The notes under the pieces: generated by a model
The model's database searches: none
Seen by the model: only the letters and a program-made list of their open reading frames with translations
What the model was told of the DNA's origin: nothing
Program-made: the position numbers and the translations under genes
Source of the DNA: Candidatus Woesearchaeota archaeon
Lineage (GTDB): Archaea > Nanobdellota > Nanobdellia > Woesearchaeales > GW2011-AR9
Direction: 5' to 3'
DNA: 6,905 nucleotides
NCBI GenBank assembly: GCA_016188105.1
Contig: JACPIL010000005.1
Coordinates: 1-6,905 of the forward strand
Shown: in pieces, positions 5,983 to 6,905 of the stretch
Layout of the letters: the number at the start of each line of letters is the position of its first letter
How positions within the stretch are numbered: position 1 is the first letter of the stretch

Positions 5983-5990
5983 CTATCTAC

Positions 5991-6905
5991 TTAATTTACT
6001 TTAAAAACTAAAAATAAATTCTCTTTTTGATAAACAGGAGTAAATAATGATCCTGAGTTGATAATTTCGTTATAGCGCTGGGGTAATAATGATTCTGTTT
6101 CATCTTCTCCAAAAGGACCAGCTAAATACTTCGCATCCATGCGCGGATTAATGATTAAATATTGGTAACCTTCTCTTTTCAAAAAACTATGCAGCTGCTT
6201 TGCGTCCGTGTGCAAGATATTGGCTCGGAAATCTTTCAAATCTTGGCACCAGTCGCAGCTATAGCCGCCGAAGCCAATGACTACTTTATCTCGGGGAGTG
6301 TAGAGAAAAACAGGCGTGTTGGCAGGAATGCTTCTAAACCATAATCCATATTCAAATGGTTCCGCTGGATGTCCGCCGCTGAAAGCACCAGAGGTTGGCC
6401 ATACCGCGGTGTTTAATTGATATTTTTGATATCCTGAAGTAAGTACCATTCCGACGATAAGCAGAGAAAATATAGCAATGGCGGGGATTTTGAATTTTTT
6501 AGCGAGGGCGGCGGCAGAATATACGCCTTCCGTGGCGATAAGAGCAACTGGAATCGCCAGCAGCATCCAGACCCGGAAAGCACCTTTGGCTACGGAAACT
6601 GGGAAGGTCATGCCATTCACGCCCCAAAAAGTAAAGACCAACCAAAGCAAAGAAACACATAGCCAGGTATTTTTTTCTTCAACTAAAGCGGATTTGTGTT
6701 TCCACAAAATATAACCTACTGCGAAAAGGACAACTAATGATACTACTATTCCAATTCCGATGGGATTGTTAATCTGATTATTTCCTTGAGCGACAAAGAA
6801 GTCGCTGAAAGTATAAGCTCGTGAAGCAGATCCCCCGGGATTAGTGAGAGTTTTGAGAATAGAAGTTAAATGATTGATTAGGCCGCCTGAAGATGCGGCG
6901 AATTC
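5991..6905 (-). CDS. Polytopic membrane protein with soluble C-terminal domain, possible GT-C glycosyltransferase, 5'-truncated
   Basis: The minus-strand frame is open from the window end to a TAA stop, giving 304 residues; the true start is outside. Counting from the window edge, four hydrophobic helices are seen at about 49-67, 81-97, 112-132 and 140-158. A soluble domain of about 145 residues follows. The segment before the first helix (1-48, with RAYTFSDFF at 30-37) looks like a loop between membrane segments. Multiple helices followed by a soluble tail is the layout of GT-C transferases that use lipid-linked sugars, such as oligosaccharyltransferase-like and PMT-like proteins, and the glycan neighbours agree. 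The catalytic N-terminal half is missing, and no WWDYG-type motif is visible, so the assignment is tentative. The tail holds a CDWC pair (C217, C220) that could form a disulfide outside the cell. A TTG at 6707 is in frame, but 66 open codons precede it, including the first helix, so it is not the start. It lies 39 bp upstream of the TIM-barrel gene in tandem. Confidence 0.7.
   Translation of the reverse strand, partial: EFAASSGGLINHLTSILKTLTNPGGSASRAYTFSDFFVAQGNNQINNPIGIGIVVSLVVLFAVGYILWKHKSALVEEKNTWLCVSLLWLVFTFWGVNGMTFPVSVAKGAFRVWMLLAIPVALIATEGVYSAAALAKKFKIPAIAIFSLLIVGMVLTSGYQKYQLNTAVWPTSGAFSGGHPAEPFEYGLWFRSIPANTPVFLYTPRDKVVIGFGGYSCDWCQDLKDFRANILHTDAKQLHSFLKREGYQYLIINPRMDAKYLAGPFGEDETESLLPQRYNEIINSGSLFTPVYQKENLFLVFKVN

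Noticed and set aside
6705..6707. TTG as the start of the rightmost minus-strand gene
   Set aside because: Sixty-six stop-free codons precede it up to the window edge, including a convincing membrane helix, so the gene continues outside.
6900..6905. EcoRI site at the extreme end, suggesting a cloning junction
   Set aside because: Other GAATTC sites occur inside the window (for example 1621-1626, 3452-3457, 4406-4411) and the left end is not such a site, so chance is a sufficient explanation.
1..6905. tRNA, riboswitch, insertion sequence, CRISPR array or defence module
   Set aside because: Non-coding gaps are 132 bp or shorter, and none shows cloverleaf, terminal inverted repeats, repeat-spacer structure or a conserved aptamer by eye.

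Overview
The window looks like a piece of an archaeal chromosome, most plausibly from an uncultivated DPANN-type lineage such as Woesearchaeota or Pacearchaeota. The evidence for an archaeon is indirect. Several start codons have a TATA-like octamer about 27-33 nt upstream, where a leaderless or nearly leaderless transcript would begin. Convincing Shine-Dalgarno sequences are mostly absent. A tiny cysteine-rich single-pass membrane protein also resembles a type I associate with those lineages. No rRNA, tRNA or ribosomal protein gene is present to fix the taxonomy, so a bacterium cannot be excluded.

The content is a surface-glycan or protein-glycosylation neighbourhood. From left to right: the 3'-terminal part of a family 2 (GT-A) glycosyltransferase (1-627, +); a 518-residue GT-B-fold, capsule/teichoic-type transferase-like protein (624-2180, -); an NAD-dependent sugar-nucleotide epimerase/dehydratase of the extended SDR family (2313-3233, +); a UDP-N-acetylhexosamine 6-dehydrogenase of the WecC/WbpA type (3281-4561, -); a small six-cysteine membrane-anchored protein (4656-4913, +); a TIM-barrel protein related to sugar-phosphate isomerases/epimerases and endonuclease IV (4917-5951, -); and the C-terminal part of a polytopic membrane protein with a large soluble tail, possibly a GT-C-type glycosyltransferase (5991-6905, -, cut by the window end).

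Read together, the epimerase and dehydrogenase would make or modify UDP-sugars and UDP-uronic acids. The GT-A and GT-B proteins would use activated sugars in the cytoplasm, and the polytopic protein could act on lipid-linked sugars at the membrane. This pathway reading is inference from family membership and proximity. The five leftmost genes alternate in strand, so they are not one operon. Only the last two genes lie in tandem (39 bp apart). Coding density is very high: the longest non-coding stretch is 132 bp, and two convergent gene pairs overlap by 4 nt or are separated by 3 nt. No mobile element, CRISPR array, tRNA or obvious defence system is visible. I do not see a clearly new system; the least-explained parts are the small cysteine-rich protein and the TIM-barrel protein beside it.
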